This document shows, one piece after another, positions 20,585-30,234 of a DNA stretch of 64,000 bases. Position numbers and translations under genes: made by a program. Source of the stretch: Isoetes taiwanensis. Its lineage: Eukaryota > Streptophyta > Lycopodiopsida > Isoetales > Isoetaceae. The notes under the pieces were generated by a model that saw only the letters and a program-made list of their open reading frames with translations, did not search any database and had not been told where the DNA came from. Numbering within the stretch: the first letter of the stretch is position 1; the number at the start of each line of letters is the position of its first letter. The stretch lies in NCBI GenBank assembly GCA_021234155.1, contig JAJEKV010000026.1, positions 2,232,001-2,296,000 of the forward strand. The letters run 5' to 3'.

Positions 20585-21897
20585 TCACATATCAATGCTC
20601 TAAATAAGTAGGTTTTTGTGAAATGCCCTTTCACATATCCACGTTCTAAATATATGGTTGTGTTAGCTTCAACATTGTAACAATGTACTGTTGTCAAAAC
20701 AATTGATGAAAAGTATGGCAATCATGCTTTTTATTCGATATGATAATTTGGGTTGCTAAAGCACAGCAATTGCATTCATTAATAACAACTCATGTGATCT
20801 ATGCACTTAAGAAAATGATGATTTTGACTATAAAGTATTTAATCTATTGTGAAATGAAAAATTCCTTGAAGAATTTGCACTTACACATATGGTCAACAAT
20901 AACTCATTGTTTCAAGTAGAACTTGCTTATGTGCTACATTGTACTCAAATATAGGACTACTTCAGTTTGCTGAACATCGTCAATAACTCGAGCAAAAATG
21001 AGCAAGTCTAGATTTAAACACGAATTTGACATAAATAAAGTAGCATCACGCCACAATAATGATAATGCAAGAGGAGGCCAGGCTAGGCTCGCAATGCAGT
21101 AAGGTGGAAGGCAAGGCCCTTCCATTATCTTGCGACTTGGGAAGGCTGTCTTTGATCCTGTGCAGGTAACACCTCAGATACATGGTGGGTTATCCAGTAT
21201 CATTTCCAACAAACATAACAATACTTCAATTTGCTGAATTTATCTCTATGCAATCAAATATCATCTTTTGTAGTCCATAAAATGCTATTTTCACAATATA
21301 TATGTGACAACGTATATTTCTTAGATTTTTAGGGAAGAGAACGCACACCACATAGTAAGACTTGCACTTCCATACTTCTCCATTTCGATAGCAACACAAA
21401 TTTTATCATCCCCTTCCCCAACCCAAAAAAAAAAAAAAACGTCCCTTTGCAACCAAATACGTAACTCACATGTATGTGATTCATTAACTACATATTTCTG
21501 TAATGGAATCAAAGTGGTCCTAACTTACCATCATAGCTTTGGAAACTCTTGCCTATGCATAACATAACCATCCCATCATCATTCATCATTCCAACGTGAA
21601 CACATTATTTGGCATTTCATAAGGTGGTCTTGGAAACAAAGAAGCACTATTAAATTGCTACCTTGCTCTTTTAAGCTACGGCCACCTACAAATTTTATAT
21701 AGATGGGAAATATTACACATTTTTTATGTACTCTATAATTCGCGGCAATGGCACAGATCATATGGTTTTCTATTGTGTCTGCTTTCATTCAATGTGTCAT
21801 GGACATATTTAAGACCACGCTTCCAAAACAGAATACACATGTCGATAAAAATACTAAAATTAGAAGTTCACCTCCAACATAAAAGATTGTTACAAAA
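20585..21897. other. AT-rich non-coding DNA, possibly the body of a Helitron-like element
   Basis: Small open frames on the minus strand (20934-21125, 21321-21512, 21579-21788) have no recognisable domain. If the 3' end at 21926 is a Helitron terminus, some of this is its non-coding interior; I could not find a convincing 5' TC end. Confidence 0.35.
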
Positions 21898-21926
21898 GCC
21901 CGGCAACGCCGGGCATCCATTACTAG
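21898..21926 (+). mobile_element. Helitron-like 3' terminus (hairpin plus CTAG before T)
   Basis: GCCCGGC, loop AAC, GCCGGGC forms a 7-bp GC stem in an AT-rich background. It is followed by 8 bp and CTAG, with T as the next base. Helitrons end in a short GC hairpin 8-12 bp before CTRR and insert between A and T. The geometry fits exactly, but the 5' end is not identified and no Rep/helicase gene is present, so at most it is a non-autonomous copy. Confidence 0.5.
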
Positions 21927-22093
21927 TTCAGAAATAAAATGAAATTAAGGGCAGACAAAACATCAACAAAAGCAATATAATATTTTGCTGCATCTGCAAT
22001 TATCAACAATTTACAATAAAGAGGGAATCACGTGTCTTATTATATTACATGGCCCACTGTGAGAAGTAACAGTGTTTACTGCACCAGAAAGGA

Positions 22094-24492
22094 TCACCAG
22101 TAGTCGCACAGGCCATTCTGGAAATGACGAAAATGGAGCTTGTCCTATAACACTTTCTCTAGCGATGTTACAAACAAATTTCGTTCAACTTCGTTGCTGT
22201 CTGGCAATCAGGGCATAGTTTAAGATCCTTTGTAACTCAAAATGGTGTAATCTCAGAGGCGCTCATAAGTCCAAATGCAATGGCAAGTTTTTCACTATGG
22301 TAGAGTAGCTCCTCCTCCACGTTATGTAAGCCTAAACCTGTCTCAGTAACATATTCTGCAGCTTTCATCTCTAGAGCCATTCTTTCTAGTCCAGAATATA
22401 GTTCTGGCCGAGATTTTTTTTTGTCATGTATAGAAAATTTATGGACCTTGCGACCAACTGTAATTGTGCTCAATCGACATGCCTTCTTCACACCTCGTTC
22501 TGTTATTATCTTTCTTAGTTTCTAAGCATCATTCCATTTGCCCTCTGCAGCATAGATATTTGATAGCAGTATGCATACATAGATATTTGATAGCAGTATG
22601 CATATAGAGTCACTTGTAGGATCCAGAAGCATATGCTCAGCAGCGCACTGGGATCTTTCAATGTCACCATAGATTCTACATGCACTCAACAAAGCCCTCG
22701 AGGCAATAATATCAGGATGAAATGGCATGTTATTTACAAGCTAATTTGCTAAAGAAAGTTGTCCAATTCTACCAAACAGATCAATGCATCCATGATGTGC
22801 TGTTGTAAGCTTGATACCACGCTCATGACTTGGAGACACAAAATAAAGACCAGACCTGAATGGCTACACGCACATTTGGTCTTACACCACATTTTTGCAT
22901 TTTCTGGAAAGCTTGAAGAGCCTCAGCACTACATCCATGTTGTGCATGTGCACCAAAAGTTGAAGTCCATGTTCTCATGTCCACATTGTCCATTTTGTCA
23001 AATATCTTGAGTGCATCACTGAGCCTGCCACATTTTCTATATATTTTTAAAAGCAAAGACTTCAGAGCATTTGAATCAAAGTCACTTTCTGTAACTGTAT
23101 GAAGAAGCCTGCCCCCAGACAAGGTAGCAACGCTTGCCAGGCGATGGAGTGAAACCGCGTCCAGCTTGACATCTTCTTTTTGCATCTCGATGAATAATTA
23201 AAGTGCATCATTGCAATGATTGCTTGCATATGCTGCAATTATAGAAGTCCAAGATATCACATTCCTTTTGATTATTTTGTCAAGTATTTTGCATGCATCA
23301 TCTAAGCAACCACATTTTCCATAAGAATTTATAAGAGAATTATCTATAATGGCGATTAGCTGCCCTCTGCTAAAGCTACAATAGTGCCATATGCACTTAA
23401 AACATTTCATAAAGTGATTTCATCAGGCTGTTCACAATTCACATTGTTTCCGCATTTCCTGAAACATTTGTAGGCTTTTCTTTGCCATGCCACATTGGTT
23501 ATGTGTCATAATCATGGGGATTCCAATAGGTCAAATTGTGGTTTTGTATACTGTCAAACATCCTTTTGGCATTGCATATACTCGGGAACTTGCAATACAT
23601 AATAATCAAATTTGTGCAAACAACATCATCCAACTGACATCTGGTTGCAATAATGCATGAATGGACTATCTTCCCTTTTTCCATTCTCAAACCTATTGAA
23701 GAACAAGTCCTAAGGATACTTAGGATACTGGCCTTATGCCTTCAGATTGCATTCCATTGTAAAGTGGACTAACATCTTTAGAATCTCCATTGCTGTGCAC
23801 AGGCTCCAAGCATTCCATGATACGACAGTCCTTTGAAAAACTCAGCTAAACATTGTCTTTGCATCATAAAGGCAACAAACCTTGCGATACATGTTCAGAA
23901 GAGCAGTTCCAATAAAAACATCAGATTCAAAGCCTTGTTCAATAATAAGCCGATGGATTTGCTTACCATCTGTTAGTGTTGCTGGAGTAGCACATGCTTT
24001 CAAAACAATAGTAAAAGCAACCTTATCTGGTTCCACATTTTCAAACATCATTTGTCGAAGCAAACCAACCACTTCATGCCCGTACTGTGCATATGCCTCC
24101 ATCATTGAAGTCCAAACATATACTTTTTTTTTTGTGGCATCTTGTTAAATACAGCCCTTGCATCAATGAAATTTCCACATTTCGCATATGTTTCAACTGG
24201 GATATTCCCTATAAATCTTTCTTCCTTCAACCCACTTCTGATAAGGTGGGAATGAACCCTCTTGGCATGTAATACTGCACCTGCATCAACACATGCCCCC
24301 AGCATATACAACATGACGTGCACGAATACGCCCATCCAGGTAGTCTAGAACCTCATCTAATTTTCCTTCATTAGCTAATTTTACTAATCTGAGGATGATA
24401 TTTCCTTTGGCATTCCCTCTCAAATTACCGATAGCCACATTTTCATTCCCATTCTGGTACTCCAGAGAAAGCTGTGTATAAGTTGAGCCCAA
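22094..24492 (-). pseudogene. PLS-class pentatricopeptide repeat protein with E and DYW domains, decayed
   Basis: Minus-strand frames from the ATG at 24492 encode successive PPR motifs (GNIPVETYAKCGNFIDARAV; AYAQYGHEVVGLLRQMMFE; EPDKVAFTIVLKACATPATL; NSLINSYGKCGCLDDACKIL; WTSTFGAHAQHGCSAEALQA), then the E region (ALLSACRIYGDIERSQ), E+ (VGRKVHKFSIHDKK) and the DYW deaminase with its zinc-site block YHSEKLAIAFGL. The second metal motif reads CPDCQ where CxxCH is required, and the protein ends FQNGLCDYW and TGA at 22094. DYW PPR proteins carry out organelle C-to-U RNA editing. At least six frameshifts or stops interrupt the frame and the last metal-binding residue is lost, so this copy is dead. 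Confidence 0.85.
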
Positions 24493-25363
24493 AAGAAAGA
24501 AAACGAGAGAGAAAACTCTTGACCTGCAAACAACACTATGCAGAAAAATAAAGTACCGAAAGATTTGTGTCTAAAACATGGAGTGAATGGTCCTTTGTCC
24601 ACTGCGGCAGCTGCTGCATAGGGAACTCCAAGTGCACTTAGCATCATAGAAAGATAATCGCTAATCCTTCTCCTGTATTTCTAGTTCATTAGACGCAATA
24701 TGCATGTGTTGCCGAACATGCAATACCACAACATATTACCTTGATAACTATAGTTGCTCAAGGCATCTTTTCGGGAGAATGTATGTTAAATGCTGCAAAA
24801 TCCTTGTATTCGCACTTGGATCATGAAATGCATGCAACATATTGCCAATTGAAGAGCAAGCCTAACAGAAAGCTGAGTTCTTACTAATTGAAAGTTGAGT
24901 CTTTACTAGTTGCTCAGTAACATCTATTCGAGTCATGTATTAGCACTTGGATCATGAAATGCAGAAAGAAATGCTTGCAAACGATCCAAGAAAATGCGAT
25001 GCCCTTCAACGGAAAAAACGATCAAGAGTTATATTCTTGATAAGAACCTTCAATCCTAGTAAAAGTATGAAGCAGAGAATGATTCAGAGGTACAACCTGA
25101 AATGCAGATATTTATCTACAAACTTAGCACAATACATAACAATCCCCTGGTTAATGTGACGGATTGCCAACCTTTCTGCCATTGCATTACGTTTGCAAAA
25201 ACAGAGGAGTCATTTATTTAATATCCTACTTTGCTTAAGTTTAGCATTTTGATTTGAAGCCTGACAGTTATCATTATGATTTTGATTTCGTATGTATTGT
25301 ATTGCTACCTCTCGGGGACGGGGATTTACTTTTTTGGAGGTGGGCACTTGGGAGCGATTATGC
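24493..25363. other. Region upstream of the PPR pseudogene, no gene seen
   Basis: The 5' part (24493-24647, minus strand) is open and could be leader sequence of the PPR gene. The remainder is AT-rich with a short duplication (AGAAAGCTGAGTTCTTACTA and GAAAGTTGAGTCTTTACTA near 24870-24910). Confidence 0.35.
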
Positions 25364-25366
25364 TAA

Positions 25367-25562
25367 GGGTGCTTTCCCATGGGACTAAAACACGGAGATT
25401 TCTTGAGGTCAGGCCGAAGGCTCCGGTGTTCCCATGAGCGCCTTACTTGCTTGATTCAGGTTTAGGACCTGAGTCGCAAAGTATTCTCCACACAATTCTG
25501 AGCCTCTGGTTTTTTACCTTAGTACGGCTTTTTCAGGTCTGCAAATTCATAGGAAAGCACCC
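25367..25562. mobile_element. Tourist-like MITE, 196 bp, TAA target duplication
   Basis: Terminal inverted repeats GGGTGCTTTCCCATG and the reverse complement of 25548-25562 match at 14 of 15 positions. TAA flanks both ends (25364-25366 and 25563-25565), the PIF/Harbinger signature. The interior holds further inverted words and no coding sequence. Confidence 0.75.
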
Positions 25563-25643
25563 TAAAAGGAGCCGGCTAATGTACCAAGAAAACATTCTGT
25601 TTTTTTCCTCTTCAAGCGATGAGGAGGATAACCCTCCTATTGA

Positions 25644-25705
25644 GATGATTATGGCAGATAACCCTCGAGGCCGGTAGGCCGAGAGGGTTATCTGCCATAA
25701 TCATC
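25644..25705. repeat. Perfect 23-bp inverted repeat with a 16-nt loop
   Basis: 25644-25666 (starting GATGATTATGGCAGATAACC) is the exact reverse complement of 25683-25705, around the loop GAGGCCGGTAGGCCGA. The words GGATAACCCTCC and GATAATC recur on both sides (25620-25830). It could be a very small foldback transposon or the stem of a small-RNA precursor; no sequence evidence decides. Confidence 0.75.
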
Positions 25706-26424
25706 GAGAGGGGAAGGTTGGCCTCCCTTAAACATCTGGTGGAGGCAATTATCACCATGGATCTGATAATCTCCTCAATCTCAGCCGTGGACTTGATAAT
25801 CACTCAGGAGCGATGGATTATCAGAAATAACCTCCCCTGCCAAGATGCTGATTTAATGGTAGAGATTGCTGCGATCAGATAATCGCATGACACTAGATGT
25901 TTAAAGGTTTTTGGACGTCGTGGTCGCCTATGGAGTAGATGGCATGTTAGAGTTTCTCTCTCGTAATATGTGCACAATCAAAAACTGTCTTTTTATAACA
26001 TATGATTCTTGAAGGTTTTTAGGTGTATTTGTATGAAAATATGTAGAGTGCTGATGTTGGCATCTGGGTTTTGGTAAGAAATTGTATTGGCATGTTTCAG
26101 TGGTGCCCGAATAGGAAGTCGCATGCGCACTGGCAGATGGCGATCAGGGATGATGATGCCAATTTCGGCATGCTCAGGTGTCTGGGTCAGCACCTGGATG
26201 CGATGGGGAGCAGGCGGCTATGGGCCTCTGTAGGAACTGTGGCAGCTGTGGCGTCTCTGTTGCAGTCGGAGATCTTTTGGTTGCAGATGCATTTGTTCTA
26301 GTGGCTTACAAATTCGTCTTCCAAGGTCGTCTAGACCCCAAGTTGATTGTTCATTTAATTGTACGCTTAGTTTAAGTTTCATGGTGTAGCGGTTGCCAAT
26401 TTATTTTTCAGGGTTCATTGTATG
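25706..26424. other. Non-coding interval
   Basis: Contains several GGATTATCAG/CTGATAATC words near 25760-25890, probably continuing the repeat around the hairpin. Open frames at 26071-26375 have no recognisable domain. Confidence 0.35.
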
Positions 26425-26790
26425 CTAATGCATAAGAATCATACAGATTCCAATTAAATCAGGTATGTTTTGCTCACAGTCTGTAGAATCGGTTGGAATC
26501 CCCATGATAGTTCTAGAATTTTTTAACGAAGCACCATCGCCATCTTCTCGTTTCCCCTTTCCGGAAGGACTGGCCAAGCCAAATTTTGCAACCTCTTCTT
26601 GCTGCTTTGGTCTAGAATTGACCAAATAAGAAAAAGTAGGAAGAGCTACATTTGCACATGAAAATGGAGTTCTGTAATAAGTGAAAGCGGGATCTTCTAC
26701 CATATCAAAAGTATTCAGCCATATCCGAGTTGCCTGACGTTTTGCATCACTAACAAGTTTTGCCCATGGCCTCCTCCTAAGCCCCCTTTG
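26425..26790 (-). pseudogene. AP2/ERF transcription factor fragment with premature stop
   Basis: Minus-strand translation gives QRGLRRRPWAKLVSDAKRQA, then TRIWLNTFDMVEDPAF and TYYRTPFSCANVALPTFSYL. This follows the AP2/ERF fold: RGVRRRPWGK, the third strand RIWLGTFD and the amphipathic helix. AP2/ERF proteins bind GCC-box or DRE DNA in stress and developmental control. A TAG stands directly before QRG, where the domain normally has Tyr or His, and several core residues differ (WLN for WLG, helix Ala positions). After the domain a Lys/Glu-rich tail runs to a stop at 26425. No N-terminal exon is recognisable upstream, so I read it as a relic. Confidence 0.65.
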
Positions 26791-27006
26791 CTATGGTGTA
26801 TTTGCTAATGATTTACTGAGGGCACAGCAACGAAGGAAAATCTATGCATTTGGCTCAAGTCTGGATATGGGCTCCAGTACTTCTACCCAATCTGCAGATT
26901 TGAATCAGAAGGAAGAACTGAAGGATTCAAAACTGGAAATGGCAGAATGCCTGGCCACGTTTTCCTTTGGAAAGTGAGAAGAACCTCTGTTTTCCCTTTT
27001 CTTTTC
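26791..27006. other. Spacer, no gene seen
   Basis: Possibly decayed N-terminal sequence of the AP2/ERF relic on the minus strand; not assignable. Confidence 0.3.
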
Positions 27007-27050
27007 TAGCTTTAGGAGCATGGGCACCACGCCGGGGTTCAACTCCCTGG
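27007..27050 (+). repeat. tRNA-like SINE head (A-box-like and B box)
   Basis: TAGCTTTAGGAGCAT resembles the pol III A box with D-stem. GGTTCAACTCC (27036-27046) fits the B-box consensus GGTTCRANTCC. The spacing is shorter than in a tRNA and no cloverleaf forms, so a tRNA-derived SINE remnant is more likely than a tRNA gene. Confidence 0.35.
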
Positions 27051-27186
27051 GCTCTATCATGGGGTAGGAAATTGTTATAGATTTCTTATGTCAAGGAGGG
27101 ATTGCTCTGGGTTATGCTTAGCATTGACAACCATTGATTGGATTTCATGTGGCGACATGTCCTCATCATAGCGTTCCAGGTAAGCC

Positions 27187-27235
27187 CTGAGCATTGGATT
27201 GAAACTGGGGTTCGATTCCCCAGGCTCATGTCATG
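27187..27235 (+). repeat. Second tRNA-like module with a perfect B box
   Basis: GGTTCGATTCC (27209-27219) sits in a GGGG-TTCGATT-CCCC T-arm-like hairpin. As in the module at 27007, GAGCAT-x-GG precedes it at the same spacing, and both are followed by GGCTC. There is no matching acceptor stem or anticodon arm. Confidence 0.35.
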
Positions 27236-28660
27236 TGGAAATGTTGCTGCTATGTTTGAGTTGTGCAGTACTGCATTGTATTAGTATGGCACTATATTGT
27301 ATAGATACCAGTATGTTTCTATACTATCTTAACCCATGGTGCGTGGTCTTCAAGTGCCCCCTTCAGAATCAGGTCAACATGGGCCAGTTTGACCCCAAAA
27401 AGACCTCAGATGGGCGAACAGAATTTGTGGAGGGGGAATATCCTACGAATCGTGCGACGATCCAGGGGCCCAAAAAAATATTACACGCTTTAGCTATTAA
27501 GGTGTTAGTTTTGACCAAAATGTTTCTTAGAAGGGAGATGCTTTTGAAAGAGAGAGTCTATAAGATGAAGGGGTGTATAAAAAAAGGTGCATGGGGTGTT
27601 TGTAATCACTGTAAGGAAGTGTTTGGCGACTGTGCTCCACTGCTGAAGTCTTTGGCGACAGTGCTCCACTGCTTTAGATTGTGAGGGATTGTTGTCTGAG
27701 TGTAGTTCTGTTGCAGAGACACGCTTGAAGAACACTTTTACTATGGAGAAGCATGTTACCTGGGCAGAAACTGTCTCTGGAGTAATGTGTGAGTGAATTC
27801 ATGCTTTTTAATTCTGGTAGATTCAATGGACAAATTGGCTCTGCATCGGTTTGAGAAGTGCAGGTCGAGAAAATGATAGATCTGGTGAGAATTTGGATGG
27901 TGCATTAAAGGAGGGGACTATTAGAGCAACGAACGGCTTACCATTGGCATTTGAGGATTGTGTAGGTTCAGTCCGACTGTGCCCCTATGAGTAAGAATAG
28001 GTCTGAAGCTGCATACATAAAATATGGAAAAAGCATGAACGTATCAAACCTACCTTTTTTTTTTATAAAAATACATGTTTTATACGTCCAAAAAAAATTC
28101 ATCTGGTAGAACTCGTTAGAAAATCAGGTGGATGCAAAATCTTTTAAGGCGCGCCCGCGATTACATGGCGTCCGCATTCTGCCGACCTTGCGGATGTAGT
28201 AAGTTATGAATGTGCGGCCACACTTACCACGCCATGCAGATGGCATTCCCTGTATCATTGACACGTGATGACAGCGTGATGATAGCTGTCCTTTGCTTAT
28301 TTGTGCTCAATTGCCATTGTATATGCCATATGAGGCTATGCAGATGCAACCAAGCCTGGGAATTTTGGCTTGCTGCGGCCTCAAGTTGTCCAAATTGCGA
28401 GCGCCGATTTTATGATGCAGGCATACCAAGATAGATATGTGAACGCGTTCCAACTTTTTTTGTTTTGAGTGAATGCATGATGAGCAAGTTACGGGTGCAT
28501 TTGAAATGTCATTGCCGCCTTCATGCAACAACGTTGCATCACATAATTTAATGAATTAATTTACTATATAATAAATTCATTTGGATTATACCCCTCCCTC
28601 AAAGCATCCACTACCAAGTGCAACGAGAATACATTGTATGAGCATCAATAGCATATTATC
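27236..28660. other. Interval without assignable genes
   Basis: A 161-codon open frame (27199-27684, plus) and a 74-codon Cys-rich frame (28210-28434, plus) have no family resemblance I can name. A short duplication with TTTGGCGAC and GTGCTCCACTGCT lies at about 27623-27672. Confidence 0.35.
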
Positions 28661-28780
28661 CAAGGCCTGGACGAGAGGATTTGTCCAATATGCCAGGAGG
28701 GACTTTCTTAGGTGGGGTGGTGTATGCTGAGATGTGGCTATCAGTATCATATTAAGTGTATAATGGATGTCATGCTCAGG
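28661..28780 (+). pseudogene. RING-H2 finger relic
   Basis: In one plus-strand frame the sequence reads QGLDERICPICQEGL, a TAG stop, then VGWCMLRCGYQYHIKCIMDV. This is the first half of a RING-H2 finger of the plant type (CxxC, then CGHxYHxxCI). The stop at 28709, Tyr in place of the first His and the absent final CPxC show that it is dead. Confidence 0.4.
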
Positions 28781-29099
28781 TGTGGATGGCTCATTCCCTA
28801 CCAAGCACATGCAGTCTTCGATGTGCCACAAAATTCAATGCCAGATATACCCTCCTACTATTACGTCTACAGGCATGATGGTTTGGGGTTTGAATTTCTT
28901 ACTCTGCACCTGGCAGACGTCTTTTGTGGAACAGCAGAAGCATGCCAGGTGACATTATGTTAGACCCTAATCACGATATGTCGCCTCACCTAGCTGAAGC
29001 TCCCCAGCTCAGCTACTACTGCTCCCCAAGGATGATTGTTCTAGAACAACAACTATAATTTCTGTACTATCTGGTCAAACTTGTATATTATTTTGGATG
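28781..29099. other. Spacer between RING relic and minisatellite
   Basis: Nothing recognised. Confidence 0.35.
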
Positions 29100-29560
29100 G
29101 GGGGATTTGGAATACTATAGTACTTGTATATTTTGAACATGCAACCCTTGGATATGTACTACTTGCAGACATTTGGACACACTTATTTTGGACATGCAAA
29201 CTTTGGACTTGTACAAGTTGTATACTTTGGACATGACACTTGCATTTTGTACTACTTGTATACTTTTAGACACATGTAGTACGGACATGCCGACTTTGGC
29301 TTCCACTACTAGTATACTTTGGACACAGTTTGCAACCTGCATACATTGGACACGAACACTTGCATTCGTATACTTTTGGATACACGTAGTATGGATATGC
29401 CTATTTTGGACTTGCACTACTCATATACTTTGGACACGAGTACTTTGTGCACGTATATATTGGACATCTACGTTTTGGACATAGATATGGACGAGTATAT
29501 TATGGACATGTGTACTTGCAATATGAATCATTGGCTCGTACACTTTGGATAATAAAGACT
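29100..29560. repeat. Degenerate minisatellite based on TATACTTTGGACAYG
   Basis: The words TACTTTGGACA, ACTTGTA and ACTACTTGTATAC recur every 15-25 bp. A higher-order unit of about 115 bp is visible: a TATACTTTTAGACACATGTAG segment near 29260 and a TATACTTTTGGATACACGTAG segment near 29370 are each followed by GGACATGCC- or GGATATGCC-type sequence. Long open frames here are by-products of the periodicity. Confidence 0.7.
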
Positions 29561-29697
29561 TTGTATTGCACATTTCACTTTGCAACAAAAATTGTGAAGC
29601 ACAAAAACCCTTCTATTTCATGCCGAATTAGGAGAATCATTGTACCCTTGTATCTGCACTCGCGCACCTGTGGCAATGATGTTCATCTCTCCCTACC
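29561..29697. other. Short spacer
   Basis: Nothing recognised. Confidence 0.3.
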
Positions 29698-29737
29698 TCC
29701 CTCCCTCCGTCCCTCCCTCCCTCCCTCCCTCCCCCCC
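29698..29737. repeat. (CCCT)n microsatellite
   Basis: About ten CCCT-type units end in a C run. It directly abuts the left end of the old Copia element. Confidence 0.85.
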
Positions 29738-30234
29738 TCAAGAAATCTAAGCAATCAAATGCTATTCAATTTATCTATTCAACCTATCAAATGAATAGAT
29801 CTAGCAATTAGCAAACAACTTACAATGCCCCCTTAAACAAATCCTTTGAATAACTTCAATAGTCAATTATTCACTCAACCATTAAAAATGCTACAGTAAA
29901 ACAACTGTAGCTAAGGTATTGACTTTAACACTGTAGCATTGTTGAGCGTTCCTTCGACAGCCCAAGCCCAGATCAAAAATGTCTTCCGGCTTCTGTAAAA
30001 CAAGGTTAATCAACCGATACATCAATTACAATCCTTCTTTTGTTTTATAAGCTTCAATCCAGCCGCTATGGCAGACCGATCGAGCAGTATTCTTCGATCT
30101 TTCTTAATTCAGACTTTGAACCATATTTCCCCCTTAAAAATATGCTAGGTGTCACATAAGAAATAGCATAAAAAATATGCTAGGTGTCACATAGGTGTAG
30201 ATCATGTATAATTATAACACGATAATCTCTTACA
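29738..30234 (-). repeat. 3' LTR of the old Copia element
   Basis: On the minus strand it would start TGTAAGAGATTATC right after the tract GAAGGGGGAAT and end at GATTTCTT. Within it the 18-bp word TATGCTAGGTGTCACATA occurs twice (about 30142 and 30176). Positions 29738-29930 match 38806-38998 nearly throughout. Confidence 0.6.

Noticed and set aside
27140-27235. A tRNA gene ending at the perfect T-arm near 27209
   Set aside because: No acceptor stem, D-arm or anticodon arm folds at the right distance; only the B-box module is present.
27199-27684. 161-codon plus-strand open frame as a gene
   Set aside because: No domain, no recognisable homologue, and it spans a SINE-like head; composition looks accidental.
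28210-28434. Cys-rich 74-codon frame as a zinc-finger protein
   Set aside because: The Cys spacing does not match a known finger and there is no supporting context.
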